Part shown: positions 29,606 to 37,709 of the stretch, in pieces
Layout: each line of letters starts with the position of its first letter
Numbering within the stretch: the stretch's first letter is position 1
Program-made: the position numbers and the translations under genes
Assembly (NCBI RefSeq): GCF_003319105.1
Contig: NZ_QOHH01000001.1
Span: 434,001-498,000 of the forward strand
Source of the DNA: Blastococcus sp. TF02-09
Lineage (GTDB): Bacteria > Actinomycetota > Actinomycetes > Mycobacteriales > Geodermatophilaceae
DNA: 64,000 nucleotides
Direction of reading: 5' to 3'
The notes under the pieces: generated by a model
Told to the model about the DNA's origin: nothing
What the model saw: only the letters and a program-made list of their open reading frames with translations
The model's database searches: none

Positions 29606-30250
29606 TCAGGGAGTGGGGCGGGGCGGCGGGGACGGGCGGAGCCCGTGGAGGACGATCTCGACCACCTCGTCGGCGGCCTGCTGCGGGCCGGTGCGCAGCG
29701 TGCGGGCGACGCCGGGGCCGGCCAGGCTGCGGCCGAGGCCGGCGAGCACCCGGGCCACGGCCCCGGTGTCGACGTCGGCGATGTCGCCACGGGCGACCGC
29801 GCTGTCCAGCAGGGTGCGCGTCACGTCGACGAGGTACTGGTTGTGGCTGTCGACCAGCGCCCGGACGGCGGGGACCGTGCCGATGTCCCGCGACCACGCA
29901 TCGGTCGAGCGGCTCACCGCCACGTGCGCGGCGCGGAGGTAGGCGCGGATCGCGTCCAGCGGCGCCATGTCGTCGGCGATGGTCCGCTGGGCCGCACCGC
30001 CGATCCGCCACAGCTGCCGGTCCACGACCCCGAGCACGAGCTCGTCGCGGCTGGGCGCCAGCGCGTAGAGGGTGCGCAGCGAGCACCCCACCCGCGCGGC
30101 GATCTCGGCCATGGTCAGCTCGGCGAAACCGTCGCGGAAGAGGGCGTCGAGCTGCTGCAGGACGTGCCGCTGCCGGTCGGTGAGCTGCTCCTCCCGGTCC
30201 CGGCCGAGCACCGGGCGGGGCCGCTGCACGGTGCCCGACGCGCGTGCCAC
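29606..30250 (-). CDS. TetR family repressor
   Basis: A 214-residue regulator. The N-terminal helix-turn-helix reads L-T-M-A-E-I-A-A-R-V-G-C-S-L-R-T-L-Y-A-L-A, followed by a ligand domain with no specific match. GTG 30250 is chosen over 30334 because a near-consensus promoter (TTGACT-17-TACGGT) places the first transcribed base at this codon. A perfect 8-bp inverted repeat overlaps that promoter, so self-repression is likely. It is transcribed with nitronate monooxygenase and faces away from the glycan cassette that starts 119 bp to the right. Confidence 0.88.
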   Translation of the reverse strand: MARASGTVQRPRPVLGRDREEQLTDRQRHVLQQLDALFRDGFAELTMAEIAARVGCSLRTLYALAPSRDELVLGVVDRQLWRIGGAAQRTIADDMAPLDAIRAYLRAAHVAVSRSTDAWSRDIGTVPAVRALVDSHNQYLVDVTRTLLDSAVARGDIADVDTGAVARVLAGLGRSLAGPGVARTLRTGPQQAADEVVEIVLHGLRPSPPPRPTP

Positions 30251-30256
30251 GGGCGG

Positions 30257-30285
30257 ACCGTAGGGCGGTAACGCGGAGGAGTCAA
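30257..30285 (-). promoter_or_regulatory. Sigma-70-type promoter of tetR-nmo
   Basis: Minus-strand TTGACT (30280-30285), 17-nt spacer, TACGGT (30257-30262). The -10 ends 6 nt before GTG 30250, implying a leaderless transcript. This is the best-matched promoter seen in the window. Confidence 0.65.
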
Positions 30286-30293
30286 CGTTACCG
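30266..30293. promoter_or_regulatory. TetR operator (inverted repeat)
   Basis: Perfect arms CGGTAACG (30266-30273) and CGTTACCG (30286-30293) with a 12-nt spacer. The repeat covers the -35 and spacer of the tetR promoter and lies 77 bp before the first glycosyltransferase gene on the other strand, so one repressor could control both directions. Confidence 0.65.
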
Positions 30294-30369
30294 TCCGGGG
30301 CCTCTCCGGCGGCCGTCCCGGGGAGGTCCCGCATACTTCCGCGGTGCTCCGACAGAGGTCGGGCCTCCG

Positions 30370-31443
30370 GTGACGGGGTCCGTACGCGTGCTGCACGTCC
30401 CCGCGGACCACGGGTACGTGGCGCACCTCGCCGACGACCGGGTCCCGGGGATCGCGTCCGTGGCGCTCCCCGGGGACGACGGCGGCTGGCGCCCCTCCCC
30501 GGCGCTCGAGGCGGCGTGGGTGGACGCGCACGCCGGCCGCTTCGACGTGCTGCACGTCCACTTCGGCTTCGAGGGCCGCATCCCGGGCGAGCTGCGGGAC
30601 CTCGTCGCCGCGCTGCGGCGCACCCGCCGGGGCCTGGTGCTGACCGTGCACGACCTGGAGAACCCGCACCTGCCCACGCAGGAGGGCTACGCGCGGCTGC
30701 TCGACGTGCTCGTCCCCGCGGCGGACGCCGTCGTGACGCTGACCCCGGGCGCGGCCGACGAGATCGCCCAGCGCTGGGGCAGGTCCGCGCGCGTCGTGCC
30801 GCACCCTCACGTGGCGCCCCTGGCCGAGATCGGTCTCCCCCGCCCGCAGCGCCCGCGCCGCGTGGTCGGGCTGCACCTCAAGAGCCTGCGGGCCAACCTG
30901 GACGCCGCTCCGGTGCTGCGCTCGCTGGTCGAGGCCGTCGGCCGGCTGCCGCGGACGGAGCTGCGGGTCGACGTCCACGACGAGGTGCTCGACCCCGCGT
31001 TCCCGCGCCACGACGCCGGGCTGGCGCAAGAGCTGCGCGCGGCCGCCGGCTCCGGCGCCCTCGACCTGCGCGTGCACCCGCGCTTCGACGACGCCGGGCT
31101 GCTGGACTACCTGCGCGGGCTGGACGTGTCGGTCCTGGCTTACGCCCACGGCACCCACTCGGGCTGGCTGGAGCTGTGCGCCGATCTCGGGGTGCCGGTG
31201 GTGGCGGGCCGGGTCGGGTTCCTGCACCAGCAGCAGCCGCTGGTGCAGGTCGACCTGCACGACCCCGCCGCCCTGGCCGAGGGGCTCGAGCGCGCCCTGG
31301 CGCCCGGCCCGGCGTCCGCGGCGACCGCGCCCGCCCGGCTGGCCCAGCGGCGGGAGATCGCCGTCGCGCACCGGGAGCTGTACCGCGAGGTGGTCGCCGC
31401 AGTGCAGCCTTCCCCGCACCGGACGGCCGGGGCGTCCGCGTGA
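30370..31443 (+). CDS. Glycosyltransferase, GT4-like (GT-B fold)
   Basis: A 357-residue cytosolic protein starting at GTG 30370, the first of the glycan cassette. The N-half has V-L-H-V-P-A-D-H-G-Y-V and F-D-V-L-H-V-H-F-G-F, like the acceptor domain of GT4 enzymes. A D-V-S-V-L-A-Y-A-H-G-T-H-S-G-W-L-E-L-C-A-D-L-G-V-P-V-V segment near 255 corresponds to the donor-binding E-x7-E region, here with the first Glu changed. This suggests a retaining sugar transferase with an altered donor site. Its stop overlaps the next start (GTGA). Donor and acceptor are unknown. Confidence 0.7.
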   Translation: MTGSVRVLHVPADHGYVAHLADDRVPGIASVALPGDDGGWRPSPALEAAWVDAHAGRFDVLHVHFGFEGRIPGELRDLVAALRRTRRGLVLTVHDLENPHLPTQEGYARLLDVLVPAADAVVTLTPGAADEIAQRWGRSARVVPHPHVAPLAEIGLPRPQRPRRVVGLHLKSLRANLDAAPVLRSLVEAVGRLPRTELRVDVHDEVLDPAFPRHDAGLAQELRAAAGSGALDLRVHPRFDDAGLLDYLRGLDVSVLAYAHGTHSGWLELCADLGVPVVAGRVGFLHQQQPLVQVDLHDPAALAEGLERALAPGPASAATAPARLAQRREIAVAHRELYREVVAAVQPSPHRTAGASA

Positions 31444-32435
31444 TCGGCTGGTACGTGCACTCCCACGGCGCCGGGCACCGGCAGCGGCTGGCCGCGGTCA
31501 GCCGGCACCTCCGCACCCCGGTGACCGCCTTCGGCTCGGCACCTTCCCCGGAGGACTTCGCCGGCGACTGGATCCGGCTGGAGCGCGACGACGACGGGCC
31601 CGTCGACCGGGCGTCGGCGACCGCGGGCGGGGCGCTGCACTGGGCGCCGCTGCACCACCCCGGCCTGCAGCACCGGCACGCCGTGATCGCCGCCTGGATC
31701 GCTGCGGCCCGGCCGCGCCTCATGGTCACCGACGTGTCGGTGGAGGTGACGGCGCTGGCCCGGCTGTGCGGCGTCCCGGTCGTCGTCTTCGCCATGCTCG
31801 GCGACCGCGACGACCCCCCTCACCGTCTCGGACGCAGCCTGGCCACGACGCTGGTCGCCCCCTGGCCGGCCCCCCGCGACCGGCCGCCGCGGAACGACGC
31901 CGGCACGCCGGTGGTGCACGTCGGCGCCTTCTCCCGCTTCGACGGCCGCCCCCGTCCGGCCGGGGCACCGCGGCCGGGCACGGTGCTGGTGCTGTTCGGC
32001 AGCGGCGGGCGCGACGTCAGCGACGCCGACTTCCGGGCCGCCCGCGCGGCGACACCGGGATGGACCTGGGAGTACCGGGTTCCCGGTGCGGCGGAGGGCG
32101 CCGGCACCGACGACGACGTCTGGGCCGCGCTGCACCGCGCCGAGGTGGTCGTCGTGCACGGGGGCCACAACGCCGTCGCCGAGGTGGCGGCGGCCCGGCG
32201 ACCCGCCGTCGTCGTCGCGCAGGACCGGCCCTTCGGCGAGCAGCGCCGCCGCGCGGAGCTGCTGCGGGCCGAGGGCCTGGTGGCGCTCGACCGCTGGCCG
32301 GCGGCGCCGGAGTGGCCCGGCCTGCTGGAGCGGGCCCGGGCGGCGGGCGCGGGGCCGTGGGAGCGCTGGGCACCGGGCGACGGCGCGCAGCGGGCCGCGG
32401 CCGTCCTCGACGCCGCCGCCGGGGAGCCGGGATGA
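31440..32435 (+). CDS. Glycosyltransferase, MurG/GT28-like
   Basis: A 331-residue GT-B protein. The N-terminus W-Y-V-H-S-H-G-A-G-H-R-Q-R matches the G-x-G-H-x-x-R start of GT1/GT28 enzymes. The C-half has V-L-V-L-F-G-S-G-G-R-D-V and V-V-V-H-G-G-H-N-A-V-A-E-V-A-A-A-R-R-P-A-V-V-V. The latter is the usual donor-binding H-x-G-x-N/T-x-x-x-E loop of UDP-sugar transferases. It is coupled on both sides by 4-nt overlaps. The acceptor is unknown. Confidence 0.78.
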   Translation: MIGWYVHSHGAGHRQRLAAVSRHLRTPVTAFGSAPSPEDFAGDWIRLERDDDGPVDRASATAGGALHWAPLHHPGLQHRHAVIAAWIAAARPRLMVTDVSVEVTALARLCGVPVVVFAMLGDRDDPPHRLGRSLATTLVAPWPAPRDRPPRNDAGTPVVHVGAFSRFDGRPRPAGAPRPGTVLVLFGSGGRDVSDADFRAARAATPGWTWEYRVPGAAEGAGTDDDVWAALHRAEVVVVHGGHNAVAEVAAARRPAVVVAQDRPFGEQRRRAELLRAEGLVALDRWPAAPEWPGLLERARAAGAGPWERWAPGDGAQRAAAVLDAAAGEPG

Positions 32436-33337
32436 CCGCCACCGCGTTGCTCACCATCGTCTCCGGGCGGCACGACCACCTGCGCGGTCAGCTGCTCGGG
32501 CTGGCCGCCTCCACCCGGGCCCCCGACTGGCACGTCGTCGCGGCGATGGGCGACGAGGGCGTCCGCGCCGTCGTCGACGCGACGCCGGCACCCCCGGGCA
32601 CCCGCCGGGTGGTGATCGACGTGCCCCTGGAGGACGACGGCGAGCTGCCCCTGGCCCGGGCGCGCAACGCCGCGGCGGCCGCCGCCCTCCAGCGGGGCGC
32701 CGAGCTGCTGGTCTTCCTCGACGTCGACTGCGTCCCCTCCCCCGGGCTCCTCGCCGGCTACGTGCGGGCGGCCGCCGACCCCGCGGTGCGCGCGGCGCAC
32801 GGGCCGGTCCTGCTGTGCGGCCCGGTGGCCTACCTGCCGGCCGGGATCCGGGTCACCTCAGCCGCGGACCTGGCCGGGCTGCCGGCGGCGGCCGCACCGC
32901 ATCCGGCCCGCCCGGCACCGCCGGCCGGACAACTTGTCGCCGCCGACGACTCGCAGTGGTGGCTGTTCTGGTCGCTGTCGTTCGCCGTGACCGCCGAGGA
33001 CTGGACACGCGCCGGCGGGTTCTGCGAGGAGTACCGGGGTTACGGCGGGGAGGACACCGACGTCGCCGCGACCGTCCGGTCCATGGGCGGGACGCTGTTC
33101 TGGGTGGGCGGGGCCGACGCCCACCACCAGCACCACCCCGTGCAGGACCCGCCGGTGCACCACCTGGCGGCCATCGTCCGCAACGCCGCGGTCTTCCACC
33201 GCCGCTGGGGGTGGTGGCCGATGACCGGCTGGCTCGAGCAGTTCCGCTCGGCCGGGCTGGCCGACTACGACGCGGCGACGCGCACGTGGTCGGTGACCGG
33301 GCCGTCCGCGGCGGCGGCCCGGAGCACGGCCTCGTAG
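32432..33337 (+). CDS. Glycosyltransferase family 2
   Basis: A 301-residue GT-A enzyme starting at ATG 32432. Visible parts are an N-terminal nucleotide strand, A-R-A-R-N-A-A-A-A-A-A, the metal-binding L-V-F-L-D-V-D-C-V-P-S (DxD) near 95, a Y-G-G-E-D-T-D catalytic region near 208 and W-W-P-M-T-G-W near the end. The G-G-E-D motif suggests a galactosyl/GalNAc-type inverting transferase of the chondroitin-polymerase branch (inference). The last 73 bp overlap the opposing GT4 gene tail to tail. Confidence 0.85.
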   Translation: MTATALLTIVSGRHDHLRGQLLGLAASTRAPDWHVVAAMGDEGVRAVVDATPAPPGTRRVVIDVPLEDDGELPLARARNAAAAAALQRGAELLVFLDVDCVPSPGLLAGYVRAAADPAVRAAHGPVLLCGPVAYLPAGIRVTSAADLAGLPAAAAPHPARPAPPAGQLVAADDSQWWLFWSLSFAVTAEDWTRAGGFCEEYRGYGGEDTDVAATVRSMGGTLFWVGGADAHHQHHPVQDPPVHHLAAIVRNAAVFHRRWGWWPMTGWLEQFRSAGLADYDAATRTWSVTGPSAAAARSTAS

Positions 33338-34425
33338 CGGCCGACCATCGCCTGCGCCGACAGGTGCGAGAGCGCGGCCGCCCGCACCGCGCGCCGGTCC
33401 AGGGCGGTCGCCGGGCCGATGGCAGCGGCCATCGCCTCGACGTCGGCATCCGGGACGACGACGCCCACCTGCTCCCCGACGTGCGGCCGCAGCACCTCGC
33501 TCACGCCACCCCGGTCGAAGGCGACCACGGGCGTGCCGCACATGGCGGCCTCGGCGGCGACCTGCCCGAACGGCTCGTCCCAGGCCGGCGTGACCAGAAC
33601 GGCGTCAGCCCGGCCGACCGCCTGGGCCAGGGTGCGCCCGCCGAGGTGACCGTGCCAGGTGGCGCCGTGGCCCAGATGCGGCTCGATCCGGGTGGCGAAG
33701 TACTCGGCGTCCAGCGCCGGGCCGACGAGGTGCAGGTGCCGGCCGGCCGCCGCGGCCGCGGCGATCGCCAGGTGCGGTGCCTTCTCCGGCACGAGCCGGC
33801 CGAACCACAGCAGCCCTGCCCCGCCGGGCCCGAGGGTCCAGCGCTCCGGGTCGACCCCGTTGTGCACGACCTCCGCACGCGGGACCCAGGGCGCCCACTG
33901 CCGCGCGGTGAACCGGCTGACGGCGGTGAAGGTGTGCGAGCTGCCGCCGGCGTCCAGCGCGGAGGTCAGCCACGGGGTCGGCGGGGTGTGCAGCGTGGTC
34001 ACGGTCGGGAACGGCAGGGTGCTCGACAGCGACACCGGCAGGTAGTGCAGCGAGTTGTTGTGGACGACGTCGACCTCGCCGGCGTACGTCGTCCGGAGGG
34101 CGGCCAGCACGGCGAGGTGCGCGTGGTGCTCGCGCAGGAACGCCTCGGCCGGCATCGAGGGGTCGGCGCGGGCGAGCTCGTCGGGCCGCCAGCCGCCCCC
34201 GGCGAGCAGCTCGGGCTGCGCGCCGGTGCTCCCGGCCGCGGCGAACAGCAGGACGCGGTGCCCCCGCGCCCGCAGGCCGTCGACCAGGCCGCCGACGAAG
34301 GACTCGAGCCCGCCGAGATAAGGCTCGGCGACCGGATAACGGCTGGGTGCCAGCACGGCGACGGTCAGCCGGCGCCCGGAGCCCCCGGCGACCAACGGGG
34401 AAGGGTCGCGCACCACCAAATGCAA
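33265..34425 (-). CDS. Glycosyltransferase family 4 (opposing strand)
   Basis: A 386-residue GT-B enzyme. The N-terminal P-Y-L-G-G-L-E-S-F-V-G-G-L acceptor motif, V-D-V-V-H-N-N-S-L-H and H-N-G-V-D-P-E-R-W are typical GT4 features. The donor site P-A-W-D-E-P-F-G-Q-V-A-A-E-A-A-M-C-G-T-P-V-V-A has both Glu residues of the E-x7-E motif. It is the only cassette member on the minus strand. It converges with the GT2 gene and overlaps it by 73 bp, so it may be independently regulated. It starts ~70 bp from the WcbI-type gene. Confidence 0.88.
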   Translation of the reverse strand: MHLVVRDPSPLVAGGSGRRLTVAVLAPSRYPVAEPYLGGLESFVGGLVDGLRARGHRVLLFAAAGSTGAQPELLAGGGWRPDELARADPSMPAEAFLREHHAHLAVLAALRTTYAGEVDVVHNNSLHYLPVSLSSTLPFPTVTTLHTPPTPWLTSALDAGGSSHTFTAVSRFTARQWAPWVPRAEVVHNGVDPERWTLGPGGAGLLWFGRLVPEKAPHLAIAAAAAAGRHLHLVGPALDAEYFATRIEPHLGHGATWHGHLGGRTLAQAVGRADAVLVTPAWDEPFGQVAAEAAMCGTPVVAFDRGGVSEVLRPHVGEQVGVVVPDADVEAMAAAIGPATALDRRAVRAAALSHLSAQAMVGRYEAVLRAAAADGPVTDHVRVAAS

Positions 34426-34483
34426 GCACGGCCGTCCGGCCGGGGTGCACGCCGGTGGCCGCCGGCCTGCGAGAACCCCTCCT

Positions 34484-34489
34484 TAGGGT
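34484..34489 (+). promoter_or_regulatory. Putative -10 box of the second half of the glycan cassette
   Basis: TAGGGT, 6 nt before GTG 34496, which predicts a leaderless transcript starting the WcbI-GT-GT2 sub-operon. No -35 is clear. Confidence 0.4.
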
Positions 34490-34495
34490 GCATCC

Positions 34496-35395
34496 GTGAC
34501 CGGTCGGCGGCAGCACTACGCGCACTTCTACGGCCTGCAGCCGATCCCGCGCGACGACCGGCCGCTGGCCCTGGTGCACGGCAACTGCCAGGCCGAGTCG
34601 CTCCGCGTGCTGCTCGACGGCGACGCCTCCCCGGTCCGGACGGTCCGCGTGCCCCCCGTCCACGAGCTCACCGCCGCGGACCTCCCGCACCTGGACCGCC
34701 TCCTGGCCGAGGTCGACGTGCTGGTCGCGCAGCCGGTGCGCGACGGCTACCGGGGGCTGCCGCTGGGCACCGCCGAGGTCCTAGGCCGCGCCGGTCGCCG
34801 GCCCCGGATTGTCGTCGTCCCGATCATCCGCTGGGCCGCGCTGCACCCCTTCTCGGTCATCGTCCGCTCCCCCGCCGGCGACCCCCCGCTGGTGCCGTAC
34901 CACGACCTGCGGACCCTGGCGCTGGCCGCCGGCCGGCCTGCGCTGCCGGAGAGCCCCTCGCCCGACGCCGTCCGGGCGGTGCGTGCGCTGTCGGTGCGCG
35001 AGCTGCACGCGCGGCAGGAGCGGCACGGTGCGCTGCCCGTGGTCGACCTGCTCGAGGCCGCGGGTTCGGGCGCAGTCCACACCGTGAACCACCCCGGCAA
35101 CGAGGTGCTCACCGGTCTGACCCGGCGGGTGCTGGCCGCCGCCGGCCTGCCCGGCGAGCCCGCCGATCCACGCCGGACCCTCCTCGACAGCGTGCACACC
35201 CCGGTGCTGCCTGCGGTGCTCGCGGCGCTGGGGCTCGGCGGAGCCGGCCGCGACCACTGGCTCGTGCACGGGCGCCCGCTCCCCGACGCGGACGTGCGGG
35301 CGGCCCAGCTGCGCTGGTACGCCGACCACCCGGGGGTGGCCGCGGCGGGGCTGGACCGGCACGCCGAGGCCGCCGCGGTGCTGGGGACCGCGTGA
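34496..35395 (+). CDS. WcbI family putative polysaccharide acetyltransferase
   Basis: A 299-residue protein with V-H-G-N-C-Q-A-E-S-L at ~27-36. This G-N-C-Q-A block is the fingerprint of WcbI (PF18588), first known from the Burkholderia capsule locus and proposed to acetylate capsule sugars in a CoA-binding fold. A later N-H-P-G-N-E-V-L near residue 200 fits the second conserved block. Its presence suggests that the glycan made here is O- or N-acetylated. It starts a three-gene unit (GTGA overlap with the next gene). Confidence 0.8.
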   Translation: MTGRRQHYAHFYGLQPIPRDDRPLALVHGNCQAESLRVLLDGDASPVRTVRVPPVHELTAADLPHLDRLLAEVDVLVAQPVRDGYRGLPLGTAEVLGRAGRRPRIVVVPIIRWAALHPFSVIVRSPAGDPPLVPYHDLRTLALAAGRPALPESPSPDAVRAVRALSVRELHARQERHGALPVVDLLEAAGSGAVHTVNHPGNEVLTGLTRRVLAAAGLPGEPADPRRTLLDSVHTPVLPAVLAALGLGGAGRDHWLVHGRPLPDADVRAAQLRWYADHPGVAAAGLDRHAEAAAVLGTA

Positions 35396-36411
35396 GCGTT
35401 CCCGCCCTCACGGTGCTCGTCGTCGGACCGGCCGGGCACGGGGTCACCGGCACGGCGCTCGCCCAGGAGACGGAGCTGCGCGCGATCGCGCCGGTGCACC
35501 TGGTGCGCCGGCCGGCGGTCCCCGACGTCGCCGAGCTCCGCGCGGCACTGGGCGCCGCACCTGTCGGCCCAGTGCTCGTGCACGTCACCGACCGGTTGTT
35601 CGGGACGACGCCGGAGCAGGCGGCCGACGCCGTGGTGGCCCTCGCGGAGGTGCGGCCGCTCGTCGTGACGCTGCACGACCTGCCGCAGGCCAGCGACGGG
35701 CCCCGCAACGCCCTCCGGCGCGCGACGGCCTACCGGCGGATGGCGGAGGCGGCCGCCGCGGTGGTGGTCTCCAGCGCCCACGAGCAGCGGCTGCTGGCCG
35801 CCTGCGGCGCCGCCGTGCCCGCGGTCGTCGTCCCGCTCCCCGTGCCCGACCTGCGCTCGGCGCCGGCCGCGGACCCGGCGACGCCGTTCGGGAGCGTCGC
35901 CGTCCTGGGCTACCTGTACCCGGGCAAGGGGCACGAGGCGGTCCTCGCCGCGCTCGACGCGCTGCCCGCCGGGGTGGGCCTGACCGCGTGGGGCCGGCCG
36001 TCCGACGGGCACGAGGACCTGGTGGGAACCCTCACCGAGCAGGCGCGGGCGCTGGGCCGGCCGTGCACCGTGACCGGGTTCGTCCCGGATGCGGAGCTGC
36101 CCGGGCTGCTGCGGTCCGCGGTGCTGCCGGTCGCTCCGCACGCGCACCTGTCGGCGTCCGGGTCGATCAACTCCTGGATCGGCGCCGGACGGCGGCCGCT
36201 GGTGCCGCGCAGCGACTACGCGGCCGAGCTCGACGAGCGCGCACCCGGCTGCGTCCTGGTGTACGACGACCTGCCGACCGCCCTGGCGCGGGCCTGGCAC
36301 GAACCCGCGAGCACCTGGCTGCCCGCCGGGCGCGCCGGGGGCCCCACCGGGGCGGAGACCGCGGCCCTGCTGCTCCCGGTGCTGGCCGGGGCCGGAGGGC
36401 GGGCGCCGTGA
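35392..36411 (+). CDS. Glycosyltransferase, GT4-like
   Basis: A 339-residue GT-B-type protein starting at GTG 35392, which overlaps the WcbI stop. The N-half has L-V-V-T-L-H-D-L-P-Q-A near 88. The C-half has V-A-V-L-G-Y-L-Y-P-G-K-G-H-E-A-V near 170, the usual G-K-G phosphate-binding loop, and V-T-G-F-V-P-D-A-E-L. The E-x7-E donor motif is not clear; S-A-S-G-S-I-N-S-W-I-G-A-G-R-R-P-L-V occupies the place, so the catalytic mode is unsure. It overlaps the next GT2 gene by 4 nt. Confidence 0.72.
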   Translation: MSVPALTVLVVGPAGHGVTGTALAQETELRAIAPVHLVRRPAVPDVAELRAALGAAPVGPVLVHVTDRLFGTTPEQAADAVVALAEVRPLVVTLHDLPQASDGPRNALRRATAYRRMAEAAAAVVVSSAHEQRLLAACGAAVPAVVVPLPVPDLRSAPAADPATPFGSVAVLGYLYPGKGHEAVLAALDALPAGVGLTAWGRPSDGHEDLVGTLTEQARALGRPCTVTGFVPDAELPGLLRSAVLPVAPHAHLSASGSINSWIGAGRRPLVPRSDYAAELDERAPGCVLVYDDLPTALARAWHEPASTWLPAGRAGGPTGAETAALLLPVLAGAGGRAP

Positions 36412-37700
36412 CCCTCCCGCTGGTCTCGGTGGTCGTGCCGCACTACGAGTCGCCGCACGACCTGGCGCTGGTGCTCACCGCGCTGGAGCTGCAGGACCAC
36501 CCGCTCGACCTGCTCGACGTCGTCGTCGCCGACGACGGGTCGCGCACCCGTCCCGGCCCGGGGCCCCGGCCGTACGCGGTCCGGGTGGTCGCGCAGGCCG
36601 ACGAGGGCTTCCGGGCCGCCGCGGCCCGCAACCTCGGCGCCCGCGCGGCCCGCGGTTCGGTGCTCTGCTTCCTGGACGCCGACACGGTGCCCGAGCCCGG
36701 GTACGTGTCGGCCGTGGTCCGGAGCATCGCCGGCGGCGCCGACCTGGTCGTGGGCCGCCGCCGGCACGCCGACCTGGGGGCGACCTCGCCGGCGCAGCTG
36801 CGGCGTTGGCTGCTCGAGGGCGTCGGGGCGCCGGAGGTCCTCGAGGAACCGGCCTGGCTGGCGGAGGGCTACGCCCGGACCGACGACCTGCGGGCGGCCG
36901 GCGACGACGCCTACCGGTTCGTCATCTCCGCCGTGCTGAGCACCACTCGCCGGCTGTTCGAGGAGGTCGGCGGCTTCGAGGAGGCGTTCCGGGCCTACGG
37001 CGGCGAGGACTGGGAGTTCGCGCACCGCTGCTGGCTGCGCGGAGCCGACCTGGTGCACGCCCGCGACGCCGTCGCCTGGCACGACGGACCCGACTTCGCC
37101 GGCCGGACCGGGGACGCCGACGCCCTGCACTCCCGGAACGTCGAGGGCCTCGCGCTGGCCCGGTTCGTCCCGGGACCCGCAACCCGCGGCAGCGGCCTGG
37201 TGTGGGCGCACCCCGACGTCGTCGTCCGGCTGGACGACACCGGAGCGTCCGACGCGCAGGTGGTGGAGTCGGTGCGCTCGCTGCTGGCGGGCAGCGACTG
37301 CGGGGTGTGGCTGCGCGCCGGCTCGGCGCTCGACCTGCTCGACGACCCGCGGGTGCACCGCGGCGAGCCGCCGAACGCGGTGCTGGCCCGGGCCCGGTTC
37401 CGGGTGGAGCTGGACCGCCCGGTCGTGCTGTCCGGGGCGACCCTGCAGGAGCTCGCCGACGTCGCCCCGGTGCGGGTCGGGGAGCACCTGACCGTGCGCC
37501 GCACCCGGGACGTGCACCGCGGCGAGGACGGCGCCGCGCTGCTGCGCGCGCCCGGGGTCAGCGCTCCGGTCCCCGGCGAGGTCGACCTGCAGCGCACGTG
37601 GGGGCGCGCGGACCACCGCCGCACCGTGCGGCTCCGGCGGTGGCGCGGATCACCGGCCGATCTGGCCGGTTTACCGGCCGATGTGGCCGGTGAGCCCTAG
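36408..37700 (+). CDS. Glycosyltransferase family 2 with C-terminal extension
   Basis: A 430-residue protein. Residues 1-250 form a GT2 domain: S-V-V-V-P-H-Y-E-S-P, V-V-A-D-D-G-S, A-R-N-L-G-A-R-A-A-R-G, C-F-L-D-A-D-T-V-P (DxD) and Y-G-G-E-D-W-E-F, again the chondroitin-synthase-like G-G-E-D type. The remaining ~180 residues are a second, less conserved domain. The final codons encode a P-A-D-L-A-G / P-A-D-V-A-G repeat because the DNA there is a tandem palindrome, probably the operator of the next tetR gene. It is last in the cassette. Confidence 0.83.
   Translation: MTLPLVSVVVPHYESPHDLALVLTALELQDHPLDLLDVVVADDGSRTRPGPGPRPYAVRVVAQADEGFRAAAARNLGARAARGSVLCFLDADTVPEPGYVSAVVRSIAGGADLVVGRRRHADLGATSPAQLRRWLLEGVGAPEVLEEPAWLAEGYARTDDLRAAGDDAYRFVISAVLSTTRRLFEEVGGFEEAFRAYGGEDWEFAHRCWLRGADLVHARDAVAWHDGPDFAGRTGDADALHSRNVEGLALARFVPGPATRGSGLVWAHPDVVVRLDDTGASDAQVVESVRSLLAGSDCGVWLRAGSALDLLDDPRVHRGEPPNAVLARARFRVELDRPVVLSGATLQELADVAPVRVGEHLTVRRTRDVHRGEDGAALLRAPGVSAPVPGEVDLQRTWGRADHRRTVRLRRWRGSPADLAGLPADVAGEP
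37652..37691. promoter_or_regulatory. Tandem TetR operator inside the end of a glycosyltransferase gene
   Basis: Two 19-bp palindromes, ACCGGCC-GATCT-GGCCGGT (37652-37670) and ACCGGCC-GATGT-GGCCGGT (37673-37691). Their centres are 21 bp apart, two helix turns. They lie 19-58 bp before the start codon of tetR at 37710 and just upstream of its TAGCCT -10-like box. Confidence 0.65.
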
Positions 37701-37703
37701 CCT
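37698..37703 (+). promoter_or_regulatory. Putative -10 box of tetR-mmpL
   Basis: TAGCCT overlapping the stop codon of the GT2 gene, 6 nt before GTG 37710. A leaderless start is implied. Confidence 0.4.
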
Positions 37704-37709
37704 GGTCGG

